Below are positions 16,841 through 23,803 of a stretch of DNA of 23,803 nt, in pieces. The position numbers and the translations under genes are program-made. A model generated the notes under the pieces. That model was not told where the DNA came from and made no database searches. It saw only the letters and a list, made by a program, of their open reading frames with translations. Every line of letters begins with the position of its first letter. Position 1 is the stretch's first letter. Source of the DNA: Thalassolituus sp034111725 (GTDB lineage Bacteria; Pseudomonadota; Gammaproteobacteria; Pseudomonadales; Oceanobacteraceae); contig NZ_JAWUWR010000061.1 of the NCBI RefSeq assembly GCF_034111725.1, forward strand, positions 1 to 23,803, in the 5' to 3' direction.

Positions 16841-18014
16841 GGGTAACCTTTTGATAGGTGTCTTGGGAAATCATTCGCTCTTCATTGGTAGGGACAACCA
16901 TTGCCAATGGGCTACCCGTTTGACTAATGCGACCGTATTGATCTCCGTGTCGAGCATTTAACGCATCATCAAGTCTGAAATTCATAGGGCGCCATGCCGC
17001 CAAAATCCGTTGACGAATAAGTGCTGCATGCTCGCCGATACCGCCGGTGAATACTACCGCATCTATGGTCGGCAAGGAGGTTGATAACGCGGCCAAATTG
17101 CGTGCAACCCGAAAGCAAAAGACTTTAATGGCTCTGGCAGCCGCTTCACTTCCGTTTTTCTCAGCTTCAAGTAGGGTGCGCATATCGTTGCTGAGTCCAG
17201 CGGATAGACCTTTAAGTCCACTCTCTCTATTCAATATGTTCATTGATTGCTCCAGCGTCATACCGCGAGATTGCTGCATATGTTCAATTAAACCGGGGTC
17301 AATATCACCACTGCGGGTTCCCATGACCAAGCCTTCGAGTGGTGTTAGTCCCATAGAACTATCAACCGACTTACCCTGACGCACGGCACAGGCACTGCAA
17401 CCGTTGCCTAAATGGGCGATCAGCAGATGTAAGTTCTCACTCGGTTGTTGCAATAAATCGGCGGCTTTCTGTGCCACATAACGATAACTGGTGCCATGAA
17501 AACCGTAACGCCGCACTTGATCTTGTTCGTACCAGTCGTAGGGTACCCCATACAGATATACGTGTTCGGAAATAGACTGATGAAAAGAAGTATCAAATAC
17601 GGCGACTGAAGGGATGCCTGGCAGCAAGTCATGGCATAGGTCGATGCCCATAAGATTGCGGGGATTATGCAATGGGGCTAAGGCAGATAGAGGGCGTAAC
17701 TCAGCTAATGCGGTTTCGGTTAACAGTGTGCTGCTATGGAAAGCCTCTCCACCGTGAACAACGCGATGACCAATACCTACAAGATTATTCAACCGTGATT
17801 TCGCTAGTTCAATAAACCGACTTAATGCCGCGCAGTGATCCATCAAACCGGATTCGCTATGACTTAATTCTCCGTCGATGGTGAGGGAGGCATTTTCAGC
17901 TCCTAAGCGCTCGGCTAAGGCGGTAATAACAGGTTCGCCCGCACTGCAGTCGGCGTATAACGCTAATTTAATAGACGAGCTGCCACAGTTAACGACTAAA
18001 ACAGATTTCTGCAC
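16833..18014 (-). CDS. ackA: Acetate kinase
   Basis: A 393-residue cytoplasmic kinase that makes ATP and acetate from acetyl-phosphate, or the reverse during acetate uptake. Family signatures are present: VVNCGSSSIK with N9, GHRVVHGG, the catalytic VFDTSFH, YGFHGTSY, HLGNGCSA and, near the end, NEERMI with the metal-binding Glu. The start is GTG at 18014, supported by AAGGAG at 18021-18026 with six-base spacing. The pair ackA-pta is the usual acetate node; acetyl-phosphate made here can also phosphorylate response regulators, of which several are encoded nearby. It lies 28 bases after the PilZ-like gene. Confidence 0.96.
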   Translation of the reverse strand: MQKSVLVVNCGSSSIKLALYADCSAGEPVITALAERLGAENASLTIDGELSHSESGLMDHCAALSRFIELAKSRLNNLVGIGHRVVHGGEAFHSSTLLTETALAELRPLSALAPLHNPRNLMGIDLCHDLLPGIPSVAVFDTSFHQSISEHVYLYGVPYDWYEQDQVRRYGFHGTSYRYVAQKAADLLQQPSENLHLLIAHLGNGCSACAVRQGKSVDSSMGLTPLEGLVMGTRSGDIDPGLIEHMQQSRGMTLEQSMNILNRESGLKGLSAGLSNDMRTLLEAEKNGSEAAARAIKVFCFRVARNLAALSTSLPTIDAVVFTGGIGEHAALIRQRILAAWRPMNFRLDDALNARHGDQYGRISQTGSPLAMVVPTNEERMISQDTYQKVTHD

Positions 18015-18042
18015 AATATACTCCTTGAAATCATTAAGTTAA

Positions 18043-18450
18043 TTAATGCTGCAGACTATGAGTTAATTGTTGCAAAACCATGCGAGCGCCGCGACGACCC
18101 TCTTCCGGTAGTTCATCAAGTAGGAAGCGCATGCTGTAACGGAAACTATTTTTGCACGGCTCTGCTCGCACAATATCCGCTGGAATACGATGCAGAATAT
18201 GATAGGCCGAGCGCAAACTAATCCACACTTGACAACCAACGGGCAAGCGTCTGTCTGCAGTAACAACTAATCCTTCGGTGGATAGCCAACTCAGTTGCCC
18301 ATCTTGATCGCCGTTAAATAAGCAAAGCCAATCACGGCGTCTAAAAACAATTTTAAAGTCATGTATTAAAGGGTCATCACTACTGCCTATTTGTGTAGGG
18401 CTACTACTTTTCGGACTTTCTGCCATCTTGTCTATGACGTCGTTGGGCAT
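18043..18450 (-). CDS. PilZ-like domain protein, possible cyclic-di-GMP effector
   Basis: A 135-residue protein. After a disordered Ser-rich N-terminus, residues about 32-130 resemble PilZ: a basic cluster FRRRD, then LSWLSTEGLVV, the strand pair LPVGCQVWISL, and a closing helix. The canonical [DN]xSxxG motif reads W-L-S-T-E-G, so the first position is Trp and not Asp or Asn, and cyclic-di-GMP binding is uncertain. It starts six bases after the bax stop and is probably translated from a weak GAGAG inside the bax end. Position between bax and ackA suggests co-transcription. A divergent non-binding PilZ adaptor is an equal possibility. Confidence 0.6.
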   Translation of the reverse strand: MPNDVIDKMAESPKSSSPTQIGSSDDPLIHDFKIVFRRRDWLCLFNGDQDGQLSWLSTEGLVVTADRRLPVGCQVWISLRSAYHILHRIPADIVRAEPCKNSFRYSMRFLLDELPEEGRRGARMVLQQLTHSLQH

Positions 18451-18455
18451 GCAGT

Positions 18456-19220
18456 TTAACTCTCTGGATTTTTTGGATCGTAACGGTTCAGTTTGTTGTA
18501 ACGAATCATAGCTTGAATTTCGTTGACATATTCTTCTCCGCGTTCTGAATAATGCATTAGTCCCTCGGCGAGTTGTTCACCGTTCGCATAACCCTGCTTA
18601 GAAAATAACTCGTTGCGCTTCTCGCGTAGTTCTTGATAGCTAGGATGGCGGTTTAGGTTGCGAATGTAGCTTGAGATCGAACGAAATGGCGTTTCAAATG
18701 CAGCTACTTCATGGTTAGCGTCTTCCCCGCGTGCTTCTGGCACTAGACCACAGCCTTTACGGAAACACCATTGCCCGAATAAATTGTTGCCTTCGACGGC
18801 AAAGCGCGAGGTTCCCCACGCGGATTCATTGGCCGCTTGAGCAAGTACAAGTGACGCTGGCACCACATTGACTTGATCAAGCAATATCCGAATTTTCTCT
18901 TTTGCAGGCAATGATTCATCCACTTTGTATTTTAGTACGAGTTCTTTTAAGCGGTTTTTATCTTTACGATCGAGCGGTTGACGTTTCTCCATCGCCATCA
19001 TTTCTTCACGTTCTGCCTGAACATCCAAATTCGCTTGCGCTATAAGTGGTAGAAGATAACCAAAGAATGCTGCTTTTTTTTCATTTACATCATTGTAAAC
19101 ACTAAAGTCGGGCAGGTTTACATCCCGATTTATCAGTGTTTTAGGGCTATCACTTTCATCTGATTGTGGCGTGCAAGCAACGGTTAAGAGTGAATAAATA
19201 ATTAACAGTAATGGCTTCAT
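18456..19220 (-). CDS. bax: Bax-like glucosaminidase, cell-wall hydrolase
   Basis: A 254-residue peptidoglycan N-acetylglucosaminidase of the Bax family (glycoside hydrolase 73 type). The catalytic Glu is E132 in AQAANESAWGTSRFA; EGNNLFGQWCF, the Cys of GCGLVP and SYIRNLNRHPSYQELR closely follow E. coli Bax. The N-terminus is a signal (MKPLLLIIYSLLTVAC). C16 could be lipidated, although Thr at -3 is atypical of a lipobox. It acts in the periplasm or at the outer membrane. It is the first gene of the five-gene minus-strand run that continues through pta to the yihG-like gene, and it is divergent from the receiver-GGDEF protein. Confidence 0.88.
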   Translation of the reverse strand: MKPLLLIIYSLLTVACTPQSDESDSPKTLINRDVNLPDFSVYNDVNEKKAAFFGYLLPLIAQANLDVQAEREEMMAMEKRQPLDRKDKNRLKELVLKYKVDESLPAKEKIRILLDQVNVVPASLVLAQAANESAWGTSRFAVEGNNLFGQWCFRKGCGLVPEARGEDANHEVAAFETPFRSISSYIRNLNRHPSYQELREKRNELFSKQGYANGEQLAEGLMHYSERGEEYVNEIQAMIRYNKLNRYDPKNPES

Positions 19221-19391
19221 TTGAGTCTCTATTACGATTTTTAGTTCAGGGCGTTTATTTCACAGTGTACTTTTAACGCCATATTGAGCGACTTCTAGTT
19301 TACTTAAATATCGTTATGTGCGATATCCTTGGCAAATTATTGACGAATCTTTAGGGTTGAATGTGTGAAAAACTGACGTCCAGTAAATATT

Positions 19392-19409
19392 TGTTAAGTT
19401 TTATTAACA
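19392..19409. promoter_or_regulatory. Inverted repeat TGTTAA-N6-TTAACA
   Basis: Perfect six-base arms are separated by six bases in the 246-base divergent space between bax and the receiver-GGDEF gene. A second smaller dyad, ATATCG-N7-CGATAT, lies at 19308-19326. Both could be operators for a shared regulator. The short arms mean chance is possible. Confidence 0.3.
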
Positions 19410-19466
19410 GTGCCAAAGTTTCGTGTATTCTGGTCGATAATACTGATCTCACGTTGACGGATATTA

Positions 19467-20411
19467 ATGCTTATGACGCAAGATCCAATCATTATTATTG
19501 CTGACGAAACTTTAGCTGTTCAGGCGCAGCTAGGTGCCTGCTTAGGTTCTGCAGTCACATTGGTGAGTGCGATGAATCAGGAGCAGTTAACTTATCGTCT
19601 GAGCGAGCCATCTCATCAGACAGATATTTTACTACTCGATATGGCATTTGTTGGTCAGCAGGTGGCGTCTTTTTGTAGTCAGTGGTTAGAGAGCCCTCTT
19701 AGCCGTAATGTCAGTTTGCTCATCATGGGGCCGGACGATGATGAGGCTGAACTGGCTGCGTTGGAGGCGGGTGCTCTAGATTATATCCGCAAGCCACTGA
19801 ACTCCGAACTTTGCAAAGCGCGTGTTGAGGTGACTTTGCGTCATAGAGCGCAGATCAAACGCTTAGAGAGCTTATCCACTACCGATGCGCTCACTCAGGT
19901 GGCGAATCGTCGCTATTTAGATGACTTTTTGTTAGCAGAATGGCGTCGCGCTCAACGAGAGGGCGGCAATATTGGCTTGATTATGATCGATATAGATTAT
20001 TTCAAAGGTTATAACGATAACTACGGCCATGTAGAAGGCGACAAATGTTTACGTCGAGTTGCTCAGACCTTGAACCAGCAAGTGCAGCGTCCACGTGATC
20101 TGGTAGCTCGTTTTGGCGGCGAAGAGTTTGCTATCATACTGCCGTCTATCCAGTTTGATGGTATGGCAGTGGTGGCTGAGCGCTTACGTCAATCCATTGA
20201 ATATCAAGCGATCCCTAATGCGGGCTCAGACGTAAACCCTTATGTGACAGTGAGCATGGGTTTGGCGTGGTGTGAGCCGCGTGTGGACGACGATGTTATG
20301 GTATTGATGGAAGCGGCGGATGAAGCGCTTTACGCAGCTAAATCCGCAGGTCGCAATCGTTTCAGTCAAACGGTCGACTTGGCGTCTATCAGATCGCTTC
20401 TAACGCAATAA
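19467..20411 (+). CDS. Response regulator diguanylate cyclase (REC-GGDEF)
   Basis: A 314-residue soluble protein of the WspR/PleD-like class. The receiver (about 6-125) has D13/E14, acceptor D58 in ILLLDMAF and the Lys of IRKPLN. The GGDEF domain (about 135-300) has GGEEF at 217-221, DIDYFKGYND and the I-site RPRD (208-211) five residues upstream, so it should be active and product-inhibited. Phosphorylation of D58 is expected to promote dimer activity (family knowledge). The start ATG 19467 has GGAT about six bases upstream. No kinase is adjacent; its phosphodonor must be elsewhere, or acetyl-phosphate from the pta-ackA pair. Confidence 0.93.
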   Translation: MLMTQDPIIIIADETLAVQAQLGACLGSAVTLVSAMNQEQLTYRLSEPSHQTDILLLDMAFVGQQVASFCSQWLESPLSRNVSLLIMGPDDDEAELAALEAGALDYIRKPLNSELCKARVEVTLRHRAQIKRLESLSTTDALTQVANRRYLDDFLLAEWRRAQREGGNIGLIMIDIDYFKGYNDNYGHVEGDKCLRRVAQTLNQQVQRPRDLVARFGGEEFAIILPSIQFDGMAVVAERLRQSIEYQAIPNAGSDVNPYVTVSMGLAWCEPRVDDDVMVLMEAADEALYAAKSAGRNRFSQTVDLASIRSLLTQ

Positions 20412-20421
20412 TCAAGTGGTC

Positions 20422-20748
20422 TCAATTGAGGTTGTTACTGAATTGAGAGAGCAGGCTCTGCAGACGAGACGCTGTCGTTTGTCGACGGACTTGTTGTTGG
20501 CAATTAAAGGCGAAACTATTCAATGCTTGCAGTAACTCAGACGGAGCGATTGAAATAACTTCGTATTCATAATGATGATCCTGCACGCTGATCTTTAATA
20601 GCTCGATGTATTCCGCATTGAGTATTTGCGCGAGATTGAATACCCGATCTTTTTCTTCACAGTTTGCTGCTTCCCAATAAGCGTTTTCAAGTGTTTCCAG
20701 CAGATTAGCGATGGTTTCTGCGGCTTGATTGATGGTAATGGTGGTCAT
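20422..20748 (-). CDS. Small acidic protein of unknown function
   Basis: A 108-residue helical protein, not recognised. ATG 20748 is preferred because AAGG sits eight bases upstream; the longer in-frame start at 20793 would place a hairpin inside the coding region. The sequence (QAAETIANLLETLENAYWEAANCEEKD) suggests helical coiled packing with one Cys; the C-terminal half is basic. It is convergent with the receiver-GGDEF gene, ten bases apart. No signal peptide or membrane helix is seen. Confidence 0.65.
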   Translation of the reverse strand: MTTITINQAAETIANLLETLENAYWEAANCEEKDRVFNLAQILNAEYIELLKISVQDHHYEYEVISIAPSELLQALNSFAFNCQQQVRRQTTASRLQSLLSQFSNNLN

Positions 20749-20773
20749 AACGTTTACCTTGTTGAATCGTGAG

Positions 20774-20794
20774 CGTGTGTGATTAGCACACACG
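20774..20794 (-). other. Hairpin in the leader of the small acidic protein
   Basis: CGTGTGTG (20774-20781) and CACACACG (20787-20794) form a perfect eight-base stem with a five-base loop, 26 bases upstream of the preferred ATG at 20748. No T-run follows on the minus strand, so it is not a typical terminator. It may shape the messenger leader. Confidence 0.35.
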
Positions 20795-20846
20795 TCGATA
20801 CAAAAAGTGTAGCAGACTGGGATGACTTAGCTTTATTGAGCGACGT

Positions 20847-21326
20847 TTAGCGGTGGCGTGGATGCTTGCGCATATAAAGTCGTTTCTGCACAGATGCTAC
20901 CAGATCTCCTGCTTCGTCGATGACGTGTACTTCGTAGGTTGGCTCAAACTTCTCACCATTGGCTGTTTTCTCTAGAACTTCGTCTAGCATAGCGTCAGTG
21001 ATGATAAAGCGTACGCTTATGGTGCCTTTACCGGGAGCTACAAAGTCGATATCCGCACCCTTGTCCCATACGATGTATTTTGGCCCGAGAATATTCATGA
21101 ACAGCAACATGTAGAAGGGGTCTGTCATGGCGAATATGCTGCCGCCAAAGTGGGTGCCAACATAGTTACGGTTGTACCAGCGCAATTTCATCTGCACATG
21201 GATTTCGCGGTAGTCCGGCGATAAATAGGTAGCTTTAATGCCAGCGCCAATATACGGGGTAAACAGATTGATGGTATGGCGGAAGATACGCGGGGATGAT
21301 AACCAGCGCATGATGGCTTTTTTCAT
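20847..21326 (-). CDS. DUF4442 hotdog-fold protein, possible thioesterase
   Basis: A 159-residue protein matching the DUF4442 pattern, a hotdog-fold family related to acyl-CoA thioesterases: LRWYNRNYVGTHFGGSIFAMTDPFYMLL forms the central helix with the HFGGS turn, followed by strands VWDKGADIDFVAPGKG and ISVRFIIT. Length is normal for the family. No signal peptide is present. The catalytic residues of DUF4442 are not firmly established, so acyl-thioester hydrolysis is inference. It is downstream of the OlsB-like gene (79 bases) and could belong to the same transcript, which would suit a role in handling acyl chains. Confidence 0.8.
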   Translation of the reverse strand: MKKAIMRWLSSPRIFRHTINLFTPYIGAGIKATYLSPDYREIHVQMKLRWYNRNYVGTHFGGSIFAMTDPFYMLLFMNILGPKYIVWDKGADIDFVAPGKGTISVRFIITDAMLDEVLEKTANGEKFEPTYEVHVIDEAGDLVASVQKRLYMRKHPRHR

Positions 21327-21405
21327 GTGGCCTCACAGATTGAAGTAAGGCTGAAGTTTACCGCAAAGGCACGCATCATTCTAAGCATGCCTGCGGAATG
21401 CTGAG

Positions 21406-22161
21406 TTAACCTTTGAGGATACGACGCAAATAGCGGTGATCAAGCTCGGTGCGGTGCAGCAGAATCAGCGCATCAGCAACGTTGAAGTCTTTATCTAGGT
21501 ATGGTTCTCCACACACTTTAACGCCTAAGCGTAAGTAGGCGCGCAGCAATGACGGTACTAAGTGTTTGCCGTCCATGTCGACATCAATGGTTGGCATACG
21601 CACTTTTGGCGTCACACGCAGATCAGGGCTAGTGTAATGATGTTCACGCAAGTGATTAACGACTGCTACCGCACGGGCATAGCCATCGGACAAGGGAATG
21701 CTGCAACAGCCCATAAGGTAGTCGATATTCTGATCATCGAGGTATTGAGCGATAAATGCCCAAAGCATGCCAATGGCTGAGCCACTACGAAAGTCTGGAT
21801 CGACACAAGTGCGACCAATTTCCATAAAAGTACGACCATCACGCACTATGTTGCTGAGATCAAATTCAGTCGATGAATAAAATCCGCCGGCTTTTTTTGC
21901 CAGTTCATTGGTCAGAATACGGCTGTAACCAACCACACGGTCGTTGTTCACATCTTTGATCACCAAGTGCATACACAGGTCATCGAAGCGATCTTTGTCT
22001 ATGCCTAGGTGGGCGCCTTCAACATCGGCTCCCATATCTTCGGCAAAGACACGGAAACGGAGTTCAAGCGCCTGCTGAATCTCTTGCGGGTCGTCAGTGA
22101 TGCGCGCAATCAGCGACGCTTCAGCGATTTCGGTACGCAGGGGGGCAATGGCTTGCTGCAT
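21406..22161 (-). CDS. olsB: OlsB-like GNAT N-acyltransferase (ornithine lipid or related)
   Basis: A 251-residue GNAT-fold protein of the OlsB/hemolysin-related group, which transfers a 3-hydroxyacyl chain from acyl carrier protein to an amino acid amine, commonly ornithine, making lyso-ornithine lipid. Typical segments: ELRFRVFAEDMGAD near residue 33, the DKDRFDDLCMHLVI strand, VGYSRIL, EIGRTCVDPDFRSG and IDYLMGCCSIPL. The length is in family range. RBS GGGAAG sits upstream of ATG. It is divergent from the exported protein at 22274. OlsA, the usual partner, is not adjacent, but two PlsC-type proteins occur in the window. The exact amine acceptor cannot be read from sequence. Confidence 0.78.
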   Translation of the reverse strand: MQQAIAPLRTEIAEASLIARITDDPQEIQQALELRFRVFAEDMGADVEGAHLGIDKDRFDDLCMHLVIKDVNNDRVVGYSRILTNELAKKAGGFYSSTEFDLSNIVRDGRTFMEIGRTCVDPDFRSGSAIGMLWAFIAQYLDDQNIDYLMGCCSIPLSDGYARAVAVVNHLREHHYTSPDLRVTPKVRMPTIDVDMDGKHLVPSLLRAYLRLGVKVCGEPYLDKDFNVADALILLHRTELDHRYLRRILKG

Positions 22162-22273
22162 GGTTCTTCCCGTTTTCTCTGATTTGCCAAAATTTATAAC
22201 AAATCAATGACACTTTCGTGACAAATTACATGATCAAAAAAAGAGCGGCTATCCTAAGGGTTGGAGGGCAAAG

Positions 22274-22858
22274 ATGAAACCACTGATTCTTACAATTTTG
22301 TTACTTTTTTCCTGTTTTGGCCTAACTCAACCTGCATTTGGCCCAAATATGGCAGCGAGTGTCTTACAACAGGGCTTTGCTGGTGAGCGCTTGTTTTGGA
22401 CGCCTATGCGTTTGCCGATGCAAGTTGAGCGTGCTTCTACGAGTCGCGATGCTGTGACTTTGGCGGCCCTGTTACGTCATCAGATGGTCGCCAGAGACGA
22501 AATGATGCACATGGAAGACATGGGCGCGGGGAAAAAACGCGTTGTGCTTACCTGGGATTATCGTGCGTTGAACGACGAAGATCCGGAGGGGTTTTATTAT
22601 GGTATTCGGCGGGTGAAAGAGATCATGTCGTTATCGGAGCCGCAGCAGCAAGGTGGCGATACCTACGCTGAGGCGGTGGTGGCTTGGTATGTCGATGATA
22701 TTGAAAGCTGGGTACGAGACCCAGCCTTCCGTGCTGCGCGGACGCTGCGACGCAGTCAAGAGTCTTTTCAGAAGCCATTTGAAACGCGGGTGATTTTTAA
22801 ACATGAGAATGGCCGCTGGAAGATTTGGCGACCTGAAAATGAGTTCGCTAATTATTGA
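22274..22858 (+). CDS. Exported protein of unknown function
   Basis: A 194-residue protein with a strong RBS (GGAGGG five bases before ATG) and a Sec-type signal MKPLILTILLLFSCFGLTQPAFG. Cys14 has Phe at -2, so lipidation is doubtful. The mature part contains VLTWDYRALNDEDPEGFYYG, AEAVVAWYVDDIESWVRDP and an ending that reads as VIFKHENGRWKIWRPENEF. That ending resembles the beta strands of NTF2-like or lumazine-binding exported domains, but I cannot name the family. It is convergent with the thioredoxin-like gene, 25 bases apart. Confidence 0.65.
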   Translation: MKPLILTILLLFSCFGLTQPAFGPNMAASVLQQGFAGERLFWTPMRLPMQVERASTSRDAVTLAALLRHQMVARDEMMHMEDMGAGKKRVVLTWDYRALNDEDPEGFYYGIRRVKEIMSLSEPQQQGGDTYAEAVVAWYVDDIESWVRDPAFRAARTLRRSQESFQKPFETRVIFKHENGRWKIWRPENEFANY

Positions 22859-22883
22859 TATCGTTGCGCTTAAAGTTAAGCCT

Positions 22884-23411
22884 TTAGTTATCAGGCATCG
22901 TTCTTAGCCACAACCCAGGTGGTGTGGTTAAGCCTCGATCTCGATGCTTAATTACGCCATCGCCAGATACGACATAGTAGCTAGGGTAGCCGGTAACCTT
23001 AAGAGCCGCTGTTATTTTGCTTCCACCTAAATACCACTCGCCTCTGAATCCTGTTGATTCAACAAAATCTTCGACCTGTTTAGCGTTATCCCAATCCAGT
23101 GCAATGCCTATTACCTTAGCTCGTTCGGGTGGAATTAAATTCAAGCCGGGCATGCTGACTCGACAAATGCTGCACCAAGGTGCAAACACATATAAAACGA
23201 TGGTTTGTTCAGGCTGCGGCCACTTAAGTGTTGTCGGTTCACCGGCTTGGTTATAAAGAGCTAAATTAGGGAGCTTGCTGCCCTCATCTAATAAGTGGCG
23301 ATTGAGGCTATGGCTCACTCCCAGAAATAGCAGTACATAAAGGGGCCATTGCGCCCACCAGAGGCGCTTGGTCCAATTCTTAGATAGCTTTGGAAAAACG
23401 GGTTTGGTCAT
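22884..23411 (-). CDS. Membrane-anchored thioredoxin-like (TlpA-type) protein
   Basis: A 175-residue protein when started at ATG 23411. An N-terminal membrane helix (WAQWPLYVLLFLGVS, about 21-35) would anchor a periplasmic thioredoxin fold. The redox motif is CSIC in FAPWCSICRVSMP, followed by GIALDW and the cis-proline region TGYPSYYVV. This suits a disulphide or cytochrome-maturation type oxidoreductase. ATG 23447 would add 12 residues in front. The ATG overlaps the hemN 3' end by 32 bases, so it is probably co-expressed with hemN. The partner protein is unknown. Confidence 0.82.
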   Translation of the reverse strand: MTKPVFPKLSKNWTKRLWWAQWPLYVLLFLGVSHSLNRHLLDEGSKLPNLALYNQAGEPTTLKWPQPEQTIVLYVFAPWCSICRVSMPGLNLIPPERAKVIGIALDWDNAKQVEDFVESTGFRGEWYLGGSKITAALKVTGYPSYYVVSGDGVIKHRDRGLTTPPGLWLRTMPDN

Positions 23412-23803
23412 CCTGCTGCCGATAGGGGTCGAAGGCCATACAGGCATGACGTACCAGTAAGCGACCTGAATCTGTAATCTGCACCCCGTGCTCGTCTATG
23501 TTTACGAGTCCGTCATCACACATGGGTTGCAACCGAGCTAAATCCTGCCTGAGATAAGTGCGGCTGTCGATGTTATGTTGCTGATCCAGTTCGTTAAAGT
23601 GGATACCAAGGTGGCACAACAGCCCCATGATGATGTCACGACGAAGGCGGTCGTCGGCATTGGTTGTACAGGCTTTGCTGACTGGCAGTCCGCCGTTTTC
23701 CAGTGCTTCTTGCCAGTCTTCTAGCGACACCGCATTTTGACTGTAAAGATCGCCAATTTGACTGATAGACGCCACGCCAACGCCAAGTAAGTCGCAATCG
23801 CCG
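23380..23803 (-). CDS. hemN: Oxygen-independent coproporphyrinogen III oxidase, C-terminal part
   Basis: Only the C-terminal 140 residues are present; the gene continues beyond the right edge. The visible end of the radical-SAM enzyme of haem synthesis begins DCDLLGVGVASISQIGDLYSQN, a HemN hallmark, and continues with the HemN C-terminal winged-helix domain: DRLRRDIIMGLLCHLGI, FNELDQQHNIDSRTY, LQPMCDDGLVNIDEHGVQITDSGRLLVRHACMAFD. The radical-SAM Cys motif lies outside the window. It decarboxylates coproporphyrinogen III without oxygen. The 3' end overlaps the thioredoxin-like gene. Confidence 0.9.
   Translation of the reverse strand, partial: GDCDLLGVGVASISQIGDLYSQNAVSLEDWQEALENGGLPVSKACTTNADDRLRRDIIMGLLCHLGIHFNELDQQHNIDSRTYLRQDLARLQPMCDDGLVNIDEHGVQITDSGRLLVRHACMAFDPYRQQDDQTRFSKAI

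Noticed and set aside
20420..20448. Eight-base stem TCTCAATT/AATTGAGA as a terminator
   Set aside because: It has a 13-base AT-rich loop, no T-run, and falls inside the end of the minus-strand gene.
22859..22883. GCTTAAAGTTAAGC as a convergent terminator
   Set aside because: The two-base loop is too small for the six-base stem, and no T-run follows.
1..23803. CRISPR, tRNA, rRNA, insertion-sequence or phage signals
   Set aside because: No spaced direct repeats, cloverleaf-like tRNA sequences, transposase or integrase motifs were seen; the region reads as core chromosome.
1..23803. New defence or mobile system
   Set aside because: No nuclease, restriction, toxin-antitoxin or effector-type cluster is present; unusual items are signalling and envelope proteins.

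Overview
The window looks like chromosomal DNA from an aerobic marine-type gammaproteobacterium. The evidence is the set of close E. coli-like proteins (CysK, AckA/long Pta, FieF, Bax, YihG, HemN), the moderate GC by eye, and the many two-component and cyclic-di-GMP proteins. An Oceanospirillales relative such as Thalassolituus or Oceanobacter would fit, but this is inference from gene style, not a measured phylogeny. I see no tRNA, rRNA, CRISPR array, insertion sequence, integrase or phage gene. Genes are packed tightly: the longest stretch without one is about 245 bases (19221-19466).

Left part (1-4666): a signalling block. A response regulator with degenerate GGDEF/EAL-like output runs off the left edge on the minus strand. 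Divergent from it is a two-gene unit: a small HTH protein with a pseudo-receiver, then a membrane hybrid histidine kinase. A perfect palindrome lies at the predicted promoter of that unit. A small conserved-looking minus-strand gene and a tiny membrane-protein ORF follow.

Middle part (4682-12448): an acyltransferase is translationally coupled to a lipoprotein with two DUF4377-like repeats, ending at a strong bidirectional terminator. A repeat-containing lipoprotein and a response regulator with a C-terminal membrane tail lie on the minus strand. Next come fieF (metal efflux) with an outer-membrane-type protein, and convergent cysK-alkB (cysteine synthesis, alkylation repair).

Right part (12556-23803): a six-helix membrane diguanylate cyclase converges on a tight five-gene minus-strand run, bax, a PilZ-like gene, ackA, pta and a yihG-like gene. 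This run links the cell wall, acetate metabolism and phospholipid acylation. A receiver-GGDEF protein is divergent from bax. Further right are a small unknown gene, a DUF4442 hotdog protein, an OlsB-like N-acyltransferase, an exported unknown protein, a membrane-anchored thioredoxin-like protein and the 3' part of hemN.

Themes are (a) signalling through phosphorelay and cyclic-di-GMP, with two diguanylate cyclases carrying intact I-sites, and (b) envelope lipid and acyl chemistry. Nothing here is a clear new defence or mobile system. The most unusual items are the pseudo-receiver regulator/kinase pair, the tail-anchored response regulator and the double DUF4377-like lipoprotein.
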